From contig CM075767.1 in assembly GCA_037974665.1 (NCBI GenBank), positions 88,748,644 to 88,812,643 on the forward strand: a stretch of 64,000 nucleotides of DNA. The letters are read 5' to 3'. The position numbers and the translations under genes are program-made. Within the stretch, counting starts at the first letter, position 1, and each line of letters begins with the position of its first letter. Below, one piece after another: positions 1 to 11,069 of the stretch. Under the pieces are notes generated by a model, which was not told the origin of the DNA, did no database searches, and saw nothing but the letters and a program-made list of their open reading frames with translations. This stretch comes from Ehretia macrophylla (Eukaryota; Streptophyta; Magnoliopsida; Boraginales; Ehretiaceae).

Positions 1-505
1 ATCTATATTACTGAATCCCACGGAACATTGGGCAAGACAACTTCGCTTCACGTAGAGGTTGGGCCCGCAAACCGAGCGCGTAGGGTTTGTGACCCGGTCT
101 CCGTCGTTCCGGTGCCCATAACTTTTGATCCATAAGGAGTTACTCGGCGCGCAGCATACCGTTGCAAAGCTCTCTGAGAGCTCAAAGACGGAGACAGCGA
201 GGTTGCTGGCTTTGCATGTTTTTGGAGCCCAAAATCGAACGTTTTCATTAGTTTCAGGCCATTTTTGTTCTTTTGCCCTATTTTTCCGTCCCGGATCGTA
301 CGTCGTGAGTTGTTAAAAGGACGACAACCTGGTTCGCGGGACATCAGAGGGTCCTGCAATGTGTCGATATCACGTCTTGCGAGGATGCTGCGTTGTTGAA
401 GCGTATGGGTTGTCGTTAAGCCCATTGGGCCTTTTGAATGGGCCATCTCTCTACGTTGGGACTGTGAACCGTTAACCCCTATAGGAATTGTGCCCTCAAT
501 AGGAT

Positions 506-625
506 GGGTGCGATCATACCAGTAATAATGCACCGCATCCCATCAGAACTCCGAAGTTAAGCGTGGTTGGGCGAGAGTAGTACTAGGATGGGTGACCCCC
601 TGGGAAGTCCTCATGTTGTACCCCC
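506..625 (+). rRNA. 5S: 5S rRNA gene, copy 1
   Basis: Full length. Differences from the array consensus include AGTAATAATG near the 5' end, CGCATCC, GTGGTTGGG in the A-box region and a CATGTTGTA 3' end. The T-rich terminator follows directly. Confidence 0.93.
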
Positions 626-1181
626 TTTTCAATTTTTTTTGCCCTGGTTAGGGTTGCCAAGATACTTTATCCACCAAATCTCTATTATCGAATCCAACGG
701 AACATTGGACAAGACAACTTCGCTTCACGTAGAGGCCGGGCCCGTAAACCGAGGACGTAGTGTTTGTGACCAGGTCTCCGTCGCTCCGGTGCCCATAACT
801 TTTGATCCGTAAGGAGTTACGCGGCGCACAACATACCGTTGCAAAGCTCTCATATAGCTGAAACACGGAGGCAGCGAGGTTGCTTGCTTTGCCCGTTTTT
901 GAGCCCAAAATCGAACGTTTTCATTAGTTTCAGGCCACTTTTGTTCTTTTGCAATATTTTTCCTTCCCAGTTCGTACGTCGTGAGCTGTTAAAAGAACGA
1001 CAACCTGACTCACGGTACATCAGAGGGCCCTACAACGTGTCGATATCACGTCTTGCGAGGGTGCTGCGTTGTTGAAGCGGATGGGTTGTCGTTAAGCCCA
1101 TTGGGCCTTTTGAATGGGCCATCTCCCTAGGCTGGGACTGTGAACCGTTAACACATATAGGAATTGTGCCCTCAACATGAC

Positions 1182-1301
1182 GGGCGGGATCCTACCAGCA
1201 CTGATGCACCAGATCCCATCAGAACTCTGAAGTTAAGCGGGCTTGGGCGGGAGTAGGACTAGGATGGGTAACCCCCTTGGAAGTCCTCGTGTTGTACCCC
1301 C
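1182..1301 (+). rRNA. 5S: 5S rRNA gene, copy 2 (variant)
   Basis: Full length but with a GGGCGGGATCC start and several changes in the internal promoter (AAGCGGGCTTGGGCGGGAG, then GTAGGACTAGG). It is probably weakly transcribed or silent; that is inference. Confidence 0.88.
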
Positions 1302-1859
1302 TTTTCAATTTTTTTTTGTCCTGGTTAAGGTTGCCAAGATACTTTATCCACCAAATCTCTATTACCGAATGCCACGGAACATTGGGCAAGACAAGTTCGC
1401 TTCATGTAAAGGCCGGGCCCGCAATCTGAGGACGTAGGGTTTGTGACCTGGTCTCCGTCGCTCCGGTGCCCATAACTTTTGATCTCTAAGGAGTTACACG
1501 GTGCACAGCATACCGTTGCAAAACTCTTTGAGAGCTCTACGATGGAGACAGCGAGGTTGCTCGCTTTACATGTTTTTGGAGCCCAAAATCAAACGTTTTC
1601 ATTAGTTTTAGGCCACTTTTGTTCTTTTGCTCTATTTTTCCGTCCCGGATCGTACGTCGTGAGTTGTTAAAAGGACGACAACCTGGTTCGCGGGACATCA
1701 GAGGGTCCTACAATGTGTCGATATCACGTCTTGCGAGGATGCTGCGTTGTTGAAGCGTATGGGTTATCGTTTAGCCCATTGGGCATTTTGAATGGGCCAT
1801 CTCTCTAGGTTGGGACTGTGAACCGTTAACCCCTATAGGAATTGTGCCCTCAAAAGGAC

Positions 1860-1979
1860 GTGTGCGATCACACCAGTACTAATGCACCTGATCCCATCAG
1901 AACACCGAGGTTAAGCGTGGTTGGGCGAGAGTAGTACTAGGATGGGTGACCCCCTGGAAAGTCCTCGTGTTGCACCCCC
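1860..1979 (+). rRNA. 5S: 5S rRNA gene, copy 3
   Basis: Full length with a GTGTGCG start, CACCTGATCC, ACACCGAGGTTAAGCGTGG in the A-box region and CCTGGAAAGTCC near the end. Confidence 0.9.
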
Positions 1980-2533
1980 TTTTCAATTTTTTTTGCCCTG
2001 GTTAGGATTGCCAAGATACTTTATCCAAATCTCTATTACTGAATCCCACGGAACATTGGGCAAGACAACTTCGTTTCCCGTAGAGGCTGGGCCCGCAAAC
2101 CGGGGGTGTAGGGTTTGTGACCAGGTCTCCGTCGTTCTGGTGCCCATAACTTTTGATCCGTAAGGAGTTACGCGGCGCACAGTATACCGTTGCAAAGCTC
2201 TCTGAGAGCTCTACAACGGGGGCTGCCAGCTTGCTTGCAATGCCCATTTGTGTAGCCCTAAAACGAACGTTTTCATCAGTTTCAGGCCACTTTTCTTCTT
2301 TTGCTCTATTTTTCCATCCCAGATCGAACGTCGTGAGCTGTTAAAAGGATGACAACCTGACTTGCGGGACATCAGAAAGCCCTACAATGTGTCGATATCA
2401 CGTCTTGCGAGGATGCTGCATTGTTAAAGCTTATGGGTTGTCGTTAAGCCAATTGGACCATTTGAATGGGCCATCTCTTTAGGCTGGGACTGTTTACCGT
2501 TAACACATATAGGAATGGTGCTCTCAACTTGAC

Positions 2534-2653
2534 GGGTGCGATCATTCAAGCACTAATGCACCGGATCCCATCAGAACTCCGAAGTTAAGCGTGCTTGGGC
2601 GAGACTAATACAAGGATGGGTGACCCCCTTGGAAGTCCTCGTGTTGCACCCCC
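2534..2653 (+). rRNA. 5S: 5S rRNA gene, copy 4
   Basis: The A-box is intact. ATCATTCAAGC lies near the 5' end and GAGACTAATACAAGG replaces the usual GAGAGTAGTACTAGG; the GAGACTAATAC part is shared with copies 7 and 17. Confidence 0.92.
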
Positions 2654-3210
2654 TTTTCAATATTTTTTGCCCTGGTTGGGGTTGCCAAGATACTTTATCC
2701 CCCAAATCTTTATTACTGAATCCCACGGGACATTGGGCAAGACAACTTCGCTTCACGTAGATGCCGGGCCCGCAAACTGAGGGAGTAGGGTTTGTGACCA
2801 GGTCTCCTTTGCTCCGGTGCCCATAACTTTTCATCTGTAATGGGTTACACGGTGCACAGCATACGCTTGCAAAGCTCTCTGAGAGCTCTACGACGGGGGC
2901 AGCTAGCATGCTCGCTGTGCCCCTTTTTGCAGCTCAAAATCGAACGTTTTCATCAGTTTCAGGCCACTTTTGTTCTTTTGCCCTATTTTTCCGTCCCAGA
3001 TTGTACGTCGTGAGTTGTTAAAAGGACGACAACCTGACTCACGGTACATCAGAGGGCCGTACAACGTGTCGATATCACGTCTTGCGAAGAGGCTACGTTG
3101 TTGAAGTGGATAGGTTGTCATTAAGCCCATTGGGCCTTTTGAATAGGCCATCTCTCTAGGCTGCGACTGTGAACCGTTAACACATATAGGAATTGTGCCA
3201 TCAACATCAC

Positions 3211-3330
3211 GACTGCGATCATACCAGCACTAATGCACCGGGTCCCATAAGAACTCCGATGTTAAGCGTGCTTGGGCGAGAGTAGTACTAGGATGGGTAA
3301 CCCCCTGGGAAGTCCTTTTGTTGTACCCCC
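3211..3330 (+). rRNA. 5S: 5S rRNA gene, copy 5
   Basis: Starts GACTGCG. Carries CGGGTCCCATAAG, CCGATGTTAAG in the A-box and a CCTTTTGTTGTA 3' end; the rest fits the array consensus. Confidence 0.91.
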
Positions 3331-3887
3331 TTTTGACTTTTTTTTGCCCTAGTTAGGGTTGCCAAGATACTTTATCCACCAAATCTCTATTACCGAATCC
3401 AACGGAACATTGGGCAAGACAACTTCGCTTCACGTAGAGGCCGGGCCCGCAAACTGAGGCCGTAGGGTTTGTGACCAGGTCTCCGTCGCTCCGGTGCCGA
3501 TAACTTTTGATCCGTAAGGAGTTACGCGGCGCACAACATACCGTTACAAAGCTCTCTGAGAGCTCAAAGACGGAGACAGCGAGGTTTCTGGCTTTGCATG
3601 TTTTTGGAGACCAAAATCGAACGTTTTCATTAGTTTCAGGCCACTTTTGTTCTTTTGCTCTATTTTTCATTCCCGGATCGTACATCGTGAGTTGTTAAAA
3701 GGACGACAACCTGGTTCGCGGGACATCAGAGGGTCCTACAATGTGTCGATATCACGTCTTGCGAGGATGCTGCGTTGTTGAAGCGTATGGGCTGTCGTTA
3801 AGCCCATTGGGCCTTTTGAATGGGCCATCTCTCTAGGTTGGGACTATGAACCGTTAACCCCTTTAGGAATTGTGCCCTTAACAGGAC

Positions 3888-4007
3888 GGGTGCGATCATA
3901 CCAGTACTAATGCACCGGATCCCATAGGAACTCCAAAGTTAAGCGTGGTTGGGCGAGAGAAGTACTATGATGGGTGCCCCCCTGGGAAGTCCCCGTGCTG
4001 CCCCCCC
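3888..4007 (+). rRNA. 5S: 5S rRNA gene, copy 6
   Basis: Carries CCATAGGAACTCCAAAG, GAGAGAAGTACTATGATGGG across the intermediate element and C-box, and a seven-C 3' end. The C-box change may weaken TFIIIA binding (inference). Confidence 0.89.
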
Positions 4008-4564
4008 TTTTCAATTTTTTTTGCCCTGGTTAGGGCTGCCAAGATACTTTATCCACCAAATCTCTATTTTTGAGTCCAACAGAACATTGGGCAAGACAAC
4101 TTCGCTTCACGTAGAGGCCGGGCCCGTAAACCGAGGGCGTAGGGTTTGTGACCAAGTCTCCGTTGCTCCGGTGCCCATAACTTTTGATCCGTAAAGAGTT
4201 ACGCGGCGCACAGCATACCGTTGCAAAGCTCTCTGAGAGCTCAACAACGGGGGCAGCCAGCTTTCTTGCAATGCCCATTTTTGTAGCCCTAAAACGAACG
4301 TTTTCATCAGTTTCAGGCCAATTTTTTTCTTTTGCTCTATTTTTCCGTCCCAGATCGAACGTCGTGAGCTGTTAAAAGGACGACAACCTGACTCGCGGGA
4401 CATCAGAAAGCCCTACAACGTGTCGATATCACGTCTTGCGAGGATGCTGCGGTGTTAAAGCTTATAGGTTGTCGTTAAGCCAATTGGACCATTTGAATGG
4501 GCCATCTCTTTAGGCTGGGACTGTTTACCGTTAGCACATATAGGAATTGTGCTCTCAACTTGAC

Positions 4565-4684
4565 GGGTGCGATCATACCAGTACTAATGCACCAGATCCC
4601 ATCAGAACTCCGAAGTTAAGCGTGCTTGGGCGAGACTAATACTAGGATGGGTGACGCCCTTGGAAGTCCTCGTGTTGCACTCCC
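4565..4684 (+). rRNA. 5S: 5S rRNA gene, copy 7
   Basis: Has GAGACTAATAC like copies 4 and 17, GTGACGCCCTTGG in the C-box region and a GCACTCCC end. Confidence 0.91.
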
Positions 4685-5241
4685 TTTTCAATTTTTTTTG
4701 CCCTGGTTGGGGTTGCCAAGATACTTTATCCCGCAAATCTTTATTACTGAATCCCACGGGACATTGGGCAAGACAACTTCGCTTCACGTAGAGGCTGGGC
4801 CTGCAAACCGAGGGAGTAGGGTTTGTGACCAGGTCTCCTTCGCTCCGGTGCCCCTAACTTTTGATCAGTAATGGGTTACACGGTGCCCAGCATACTGTTG
4901 CAAAGCTCTCTGAGAGCTCTATGACGGGGGCAGCCAGCTTGCTCGTTGTGCACGTTTTTGGAGACCAAAATCGAACATTTTCATCAGTTTCAGGGCACTT
5001 TTGTTCTTTTACACTATTTTTCCGTCCCGGATCGTACGTCGTGAGCTGTTAAAAGGACGACAACCTGACTCGCAGGATATCAGAGGACCCTAAAACGTGT
5101 CGATATCACGTATTGCGAGGATGCTGCTTTGTTGAAGTGGATGGGTTGTCGTTAAGCCCATTGGGCTTTTTGAATGGGTTATCTCTCTAGGCTGGGACTG
5201 TGAACCGTCAACCCCTATAGGAATTGTGCCCTCAACAGGAC

Positions 5242-5360
5242 GGGTGCGATCATACCAGTACTAATGCACCGGATTCCATCAGAACTCCGAAGTTAAGCGT
5301 CGTTGGGAGATAGTAGTACTAGGATGGGTGACCCCCTGGGAAGTCCTCGTGTTGCACCCC
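5242..5360 (+). rRNA. 5S: 5S rRNA gene, copy 8
   Basis: AAGCGTCGTTGGGAGATAGT replaces the usual A-box/intermediate-element sequence, so the internal promoter is altered at several bases. The C-box is intact. Confidence 0.89.
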
Positions 5361-5917
5361 ATTTTTAATTTTTTTTGCCCTGGTTAGGGTTGCCAAGATA
5401 CTTTATCCACCAAATCTCTACTACCGAATCCAATAGAACATTGGACAAGACAACTTCGCTTAACGTAGAGGCCGGGCCCGTAAACCGAGGGCGTAGGGTT
5501 TGTGACCATGTCTTTGTCGCTCCGGTGCCCATAACTTTTGATCCGTAAGGAGTTACGCGGCGCACAACATACCGTTGCAAAGCTCTCATATAGCTCAAAC
5601 ACGGAGGCAGCGAGGTTGCTTGCTTTGCCCGTTTTTGAGCCCAAAATCGAACGTTTTCATTAGTTTCAGGCCACTTTTGTTCTTTTGCAATATTTTTCCT
5701 TCCCAGATCGTACGACGTGAGTTGTTAAAAGGACGACAACCTGACTCGCGGGACATCAGAGGGGCCTGCAATGTGTCGATATCACGTCTTACGAGGATAC
5801 TGCGTTGTTGAAGCAGATGGGTTGTCGTTAAGCCCATTGGGCCTTTTGAATGGGCCATCTCTCTAGGCTGGGACTGTGAACCGTTAACACCTATAGGAAT
5901 TGTGCCCTCAACAGGAC

Positions 5918-6037
5918 GGGTTCGATCATACCAGCACTAATGCACCGGATCCCATCAGAACTTCGAAGTTAAGCGTGCTTGGGCGAGAGTAGTACTAGGA
6001 TGGGTGACCCCCTGGGAAGTCCTCGTGTTGCACCCCC
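5918..6037 (+). rRNA. 5S: 5S rRNA gene, copy 9 (near consensus)
   Basis: Among the best copies: the only clear changes are GGGTTCG at the start and ACTTCGAAG before the A-box. The A-box, intermediate element and C-box are all intact, so it is a plausible active gene. Confidence 0.95.
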
Positions 6038-6594
6038 TTTTCAATTTTTTTTGCCCTGGTTAGGGTTGCCAAGATACTTTATCCACCAAATCTCTATTAC
6101 TGAATCCCACGGAACATTGGGCAAGACAACTTCGCTTCATGTAGAGGTCGGGCCCGCAAACCGAGCGCGTAGGGTTTGTGACCAGGTCTCCGTCGTTTCG
6201 GTGCCCATAACTTTTGATCCTTAAGGAGTTACGCGGCGCACAGCATACCGTTGCAAAGCTCTCTGAGAGCTCTACAACGGGTGCAGCCAGCTTGCTTGCA
6301 ATGCCCATTTTTGTAGCCCTAAAACGAACGTTTTCATCAGTTTCAGGCCACTTTTCTTCTTTTGCTCTATTTTTCCGTCCCAGATCGAACTTCGTGAGCT
6401 GTTAAAAGGACGACAACCTGACTCGCGGGACATCAGAAAGCCCTACAACGTGTCGATATCACGGCTTGCGAGGATGCTGCATTGTTGAAGCTTATGGGTT
6501 GTCGTTAAGCCCATTGGGCCTTTTGAATGGGCCATCTCTTTAGGCTGGGACTGTTTACCGTTAACACATATAGGAATTGTGCTCTCAACTTGAC

Positions 6595-6713
6595 GGGTGC
6601 GATCATACCAGCACTAATGCACCGGATCCCATCAGAACTCCGAAGTTAAGCGTGCTTGGGCGATACAAATACTAGGTGGGTGACCCCCTTGGAAGTCCTC
6701 GTGTTGCACCCCC
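6595..6713 (+). rRNA. 5S: 5S rRNA gene, copy 10 (one-base C-box deletion)
   Basis: One base shorter than the norm: CTAGGTGGGTG replaces CTAGGATGGGTG in the C-box. GCGATACAAATAC also alters the intermediate element. It is probably a pseudogene copy. Confidence 0.86.
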
Positions 6714-7173
6714 TTTTCAATTTTTTTTGCCCTGGTTGGGGTTGCCAAGATACTTTATCCCCCAAATCTTTATTACTGAATCCCACAAACCGAGGGAGTA
6801 GGGTTTGTGACCAGGTCTCCTTCGCTCCGGTGCCCATAACTTTTGATCTGTAATGGGTTACACGGTGCACAACATACCGTTGCAAAGCTCTCTGAGAGCT
6901 CTACGACGGGGGCAGCCAGCTTGCTCGTTGTGCCTGTTTTTGGAGACCAAAATCGAAAGTTTTCATAAGTTTCAGGTCACTTTTGTTCTTTTGCTCTATT
7001 TTTCCGTCCCGGATCGTACGTCGTGAGCTGTTAAAAGGAAGTCAAGCTGACTCGCAGGATATCAGAGGGCCCTACAACGTGTCGATATCACGTCTTGCGA
7101 GGATGCTGCGTTGTTGAAGTGGATGGGTTGTCGTTAAGCCCATTGGGCTTTTTGAATGGGCCATCTCTCTAGG

Positions 7174-7178
7174 CTGGG
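7174..7178. repeat. Target-site duplication, left copy
   Basis: CTGGG directly before the TGTCACG end of the inserted element. The same five bases occur at 12053-12057 after the other end. An uninterrupted spacer reads AGGCTGGGACTGTGAACC, with a single CTGGG. Confidence 0.88.
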
Positions 7179-9471
7179 TGTCACGCCCCGACCCAACCCC
7201 GCAAAAGGCCAAGCCCGGACCCGACACACGGACGGAGTCTCCTCTGTACCGCGGACGATCCGAAAACCCTAAAAACAATATAATACTTGCGAAAGCTATA
7301 AAATAATCAAAACAAGTCAACTTTCTATAAAACATACATTTCTTATTATCCAACTTTCCAAACCAAAAATGATATGCATACTACACAAGTACATATGCCA
7401 CTAAACCATTAGCCATTAGCATGCATTTCTTCACTAGTCATCAGGGTACAAGTTACAACATTACAACTTTATTCCATTACAACATAAGACCATTAAAGGT
7501 CTCAAAATAGGAAAATACATACAAGGCTACAAGCCTCAAAATTAAGCGTCCTTCACGCAATATACATAACAACAAGGTTTGCACAAAACTGGTAACCAAC
7601 CACCAGCAAAGCAGGTAAGTGCTATCACGGAAACACCTCCACCTGCTCCTTCTCCTCAATTACCTCGAGAGGGTCTGCCTCAACTACTCCTGTAAAAACA
7701 TAGTATAGAGAGGAATGAGCAAAAACTATTGCTCAGCGAGGGCAATTGGTCTCAAGGACGGAGATGAGAGGAGTATGCACGGCAATTAGCCAAGCAATAC
7801 ATACAAAACATATAAAGATACATCCAAATCCAACAATAAAGCAAGGCAAGTATTTAAAGCTGCAAACACTCAATCAAAGGATATAATAGTCTTTTCACGA
7901 CCCACTTTCAAACACGAATTCGATGACGACGCTCCGGCCCAAAACCACCTTATAACACCAGTTTGGAATACTCCGGAAGTATCCATCAATCCTACGACCC
8001 AAATCTCCCTGGGAGGCAACCCAAGCGAGAAAGGGAATAGCAACGGAGCTAGAGCAACCAACACTAGCAACCCAAGGCTACCCAGAGAGGCCCATCACTC
8101 ACGCGCGAGACACTATGCAATGCAAGACTCGATACAAGACAGTAAACAAGCGATAAACAAGCGATAAAGCCACACGTGGGAGAATAACAAAGTAGGTTAC
8201 TCTCGCACGCAATAGCAGCAATTTGATAAGCAATTCAATCCAAAACAACTCAAACAAGTAATTCAAGTAATTCTAAGCATTCTATAAGCATAAAGACAAG
8301 TAAACACACAAAAACACAAATCGGCCCCAACTATCAAAATGCTACCATTTCCAAACGAGCCACGAGTTCTGGAAACCGACTTCGCCAACCCTCCTAGGTC
8401 ACCATAAGGCACGTCTAAAGACCCCAAAACCTTACTTTACCATAGAACTCGCGCAAAGCCCCGATTTCCCCCTTTCTCGTTTGAAATACAACTACAACAA
8501 CCACACACCCACCCACCGCCATAATCGCACCAAAAGTGCTTCCATGGCTTCCCGAAGCAATGCCAACACGCAAAACGAGGAAATGCAAAAGTCGACCGAA
8601 ACGACCCCGACTTTCCCAAAGGCTTAATTTTCATTTTTTCCTCTACGCAACCCAAACAAACCACACATTTTAGCATTCTAGCATACCTAGCACGTTTCTA
8701 CATCAACGGAAAGCATAACAGCGCAACTTCAACGTTTCAAGGTTTTACTATTCACAAAACACTATTCATTCCACAATTCAAGTTGCAATCACAACATTTA
8801 ACCGCAGAAAATGTTACAAAGCCATAAATACATGTTCTACAAATGCTAAGGAACATTCTAGAAGCATCAAATCGCTTTAAATAACGATCTACGGATAAAT
8901 CTAAAAATTGACAAAGTTAACTAACACAACGTATAAATGTGCGAATAACATGCTTCCCTCACCTTAGGTACTCCTAGTCGCTAGGAAAACAACGTTGGTT
9001 GCCTCGGAAATCACCCCGCACGAGCACACGCGAAGATTGATCGTATAGAAGTTGAAAGGTTTTTTTTTTTTCTCTAAGGAAGCTCACGACCTGCTGCTGG
9101 TTTTGCTGCTGTTTTTATTTTATTTTGCTTAGTTTTAACTTATTTAAGGGTCAAATGGTCAAAGGGTCAAAGGGCTAAGTCAAACTACTAAAAAACTTGG
9201 TCAAAGGGCCCTATTTCGCGCGTTTTAAAGCCGTTTCAGCTAAGGTAAGTTCAATTAAAGTTAGCAACAATTAAAATATAAAATTTAAGTCGTCTAAATA
9301 CTAGTTTCACTATTTGCTGAGGACTGGAACTCGTTATCTAGCTATCGCTCCTTAAATGCAATGCACGTTGCGTCGGCGAGAAAGTAACAGTTAATTCACA
9401 AAGAATTTAAGGAAATATAATTTTCAAAATAATAAACAAAGAAAATTCACATTCCGGGCTCGGGTATTACA
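7179..9471 (-). repeat. Ty3/gypsy 3' LTR (2,293 bp)
   Basis: On the minus strand the LTR begins TGTAATACCCGAGCCCGG at 9471 and ends GGGGCGTGACA at 7179. A polypurine tract lies immediately upstream, which fixes it as the 3' LTR of a minus-strand element. The stretch is AT-rich with no credible gene; minus-strand frames at 7072-7353, 7477-7659, 7870-8070 and 8437-8676 are short and unsupported. A T run lies at about 9060-9072. Blocks such as CTCAGCGAGGGCAA and CTACGACCCAAATCTCC resemble blocks in the second element's LTR (48.5-48.9 kb), indicating related families. Confidence 0.88.
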
Positions 9472-9486
9472 CCCTCTCCCCCTTAA
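9472..9486 (-). other. Gypsy polypurine tract
   Basis: Minus strand TTAAGGGGGAGAGGG, immediately before the LTR start TGTAATACCC. Polypurine tracts prime plus-strand cDNA in LTR elements. The integrase stop codon (TAA, 9483-9485) overlaps its beginning. Confidence 0.9.
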
Positions 9487-10703
9487 AACAATTGCGCCCA
9501 TGCAATTCTTACCTGGTCAACAAACAACTCCGGATACTGATCCCGAACTTGGTCCTCTCTTTCCCAAGTCGCTTCCTCAAACCCATGATGATTCCACAGA
9601 ACCTTTACTAACGGAATACTCTTCCTGCGAAGCTCCTGAATCTTCCGATCCACAATTCTAATCGGTTTCTCTTCATAAGACAACTTCTCTTCAATCTGCA
9701 AAGGCTCTGGTTCAAGTACATGTGAAGGGTCTGGATGATACTTCTTCAACATAGACACGTGGAACACATCGTGCAGTCTCGACAAGCTCGGAGGCAAAGC
9801 TAATCGATAAGCCAAAGGACCTACCTTTTCGGTGATCTCATACGGACCCACATACCTGGGACTAAGCTTCCCACTCTTACCGTGCCGAATCAATCCCTTC
9901 CGTGGAGAAATCTTAAGAAACACCCAATCTCCCAAATCAAACTTAAGATCCCGACGGTGCTTATCCGCATAACTCTTCTGACGACTCTGAGCTGTAAGCA
10001 TACGCTGGCGAATAAGGTGAACATTATCTACCATCTTAATCATCTCAGGTAACACAGTCGGATCAACTGTTCTCATCTCTCCAACCTCTTCCCAATATAA
10101 TGGGGATCTGCATTTCCGACCATACAACGCCTCGTAGGGAGCCATACCTATAGTAGATTGATAACTATTGTTGTAGGCGAACTCCGCTAAAGGCAAAAAC
10201 TTCTCCCAATTCTTCCCAAAGTCAAGCACACATGCCCGAAGCATGTCTTCCAAGATCCTGATGGTTCTCTCAGACTGGCCATCAGTTTGCGGATGATATG
10301 CAGTACTGAAGCTCAACTTAGTTCCCATGGCCTCTTGCAACTTCTGCCAAAAACGAGATCTGAATCTGGGATCCCTATCTGACACTATACTCTGTGGTAC
10401 TCCATGCAATCTCACAATATTAGCAACATACAATTCAGCTAGCTTATCAAGGCTATCCTGTTTGTTCACGGGAATAAAATGTGTAACTTTAGTCAAGCGG
10501 TCCACAACAACCCAAACAGAATCACATCCTCTCGGAGATCTAGGAAGATCGGTCACAAGGTCCATTGTTATATGTACCCACTTCCATTGCGGAATCGACA
10601 ACGGCTGTAGAAGTCCGGCTAGCCTTTGATGCTCAACTTTAACCCTCTGACAAGTCAAACATCTGGATACATACCTAGCAATCTCCCTCTTCATTTTGTT
10701 CCA
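9483..10703 (-). pseudogene. Gypsy integrase with C-terminal chromodomain-like region (pol fragment)
   Basis: Integrase inserts the element's cDNA into chromosomes. Counting from the methionine at 10694, the catalytic D,D(35)E triad is D45 (in MDLVTDLP), D106 (in VSDRDPRF) and E142 (in DGQSERT). The zinc-binding CLTC pair is near residue 13, and the two histidines are in the upstream fragment. A GPY/F-type module (YVGPYEI) lies near residues 280-290, and a chromodomain-like tail (IQELRRKSIPLVKVLW...EEATWE) near 345-385, as in plant chromoviruses. The reading frame is open to the TAA at 9483, but a TGA at 10704-10706 cuts it from upstream pol, so the methionine is not a true start. The lineage (perhaps Tekay/Del) is a guess from overall appearance. 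Confidence 0.93.
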
Positions 10704-11069
10704 TCAGAAGTGTTCGTTCAAATCTCTATACATTTTAGTACTGCCCGGGTGAATCGTGTACCTCGAATTATGTGCCTCGGACAGGATCTCATTCTTCAAA
10801 GTCGGATCATCAGGAACACATACTCTATCCCTGAATCTGAAAATGCCATCTGCCTGTAATTTAAACTCCGACTCTTCCCCTTTAGCTTTCTCTTGGATCT
10901 TCAAGATGTGAGGATCAGTCTTCTGAGCCTCTCTGATCTGTGCTAGCAATCCTGACTGAATCTGTAAACTAGCAAACCGAATCCCTACCTCAGTAGCTTC
11001 TGGTTTCCATGAACAAATTTCTTCCAAAGTCTCCCAGTCCTTGATAATCAAGCTTGCAACAGTAGCCTT
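10704..11069 (-). pseudogene. Gypsy pol fragment: RNase H-integrase linker and HHCC zinc-finger start
   Basis: About 120 residues between two in-frame TGA codons (11070-11072 and 10704-10706). The last part, EILSEAHNSRYTIHPGSTKM, carries the two histidines of the integrase HHCC zinc finger; its cysteines are in the next fragment. The frame is the same as both neighbours, so only the two nonsense changes break pol here. The residue lost at 10704-10706 lies in HF-stop-WNKM, where tryptophan is usual in gypsy elements; a TGG to TGA change would explain it. Confidence 0.88.

Larger units (their letters stand above)
1..7178 (+). repeat. 5S rDNA tandem array, block A (ten genes)
   Basis: Head-to-tail units of about 677 bases, each a ~120-base 5S gene plus a ~556-base spacer; the block starts inside a spacer and ends at the retrotransposon insertion. 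Every spacer has the same order of landmarks: T-rich terminator, GGTTAGGGTTGCCAAGATAC, a GC-rich stretch with the telo-box-like TAGGGTTT, a palindrome (AGCTCTCTGAGAGCT), a T-rich stretch, the inverted repeat GCCCATT...AATGGGC, then the TATA region of the next gene. Short open frames cross the spacers on both strands but track the repeat and are not genes. The last spacer, 6714-7178, has a 47-base deletion at about 6786. Confidence 0.97.
1302..7178 (+). repeat. Three-unit higher-order repeat within the 5S array
   Basis: Spacer variants recur every third unit. The type with GTAGCCCTAAAACGAACG lies at about 2251, 4282 and 6313, spaced 2,031 and 2,031 bases. The following gene in each case has the shared GAGACTAATAC or closely related change (genes at 2534, 4565, 6595). 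The third spacer type, with a GGTTACACGGTG block, follows each of these. A similar triple reappears at about 15.5-16.8 kb. This is the pattern expected from unequal exchange in three-unit steps. Confidence 0.8.

Noticed and set aside
567..812. Open frames of 60-110 codons repeated in nearly every unit on both strands (for example 567-812 +, 648-908 -)
   Set aside because: They cross the 5S gene and spacer, recur with the 677-base period, and are interrupted in many units. They are by-products of the rDNA repeat, not proteins.
1435..1442. Interstitial telomere sequence
   Set aside because: Only one TAGGGTTT per spacer, with no tandem TTTAGGG run. Treated as a telo-box-like motif instead.
1..7178. 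CRISPR-like array
   Set aside because: The repeat unit is ~677 bases with a recognisable 5S gene, not short repeats with unique spacers.
7477..8676. Minus-strand frames within the gypsy LTR
   Set aside because: Short, low-complexity and located in a long terminal repeat. No known motif.
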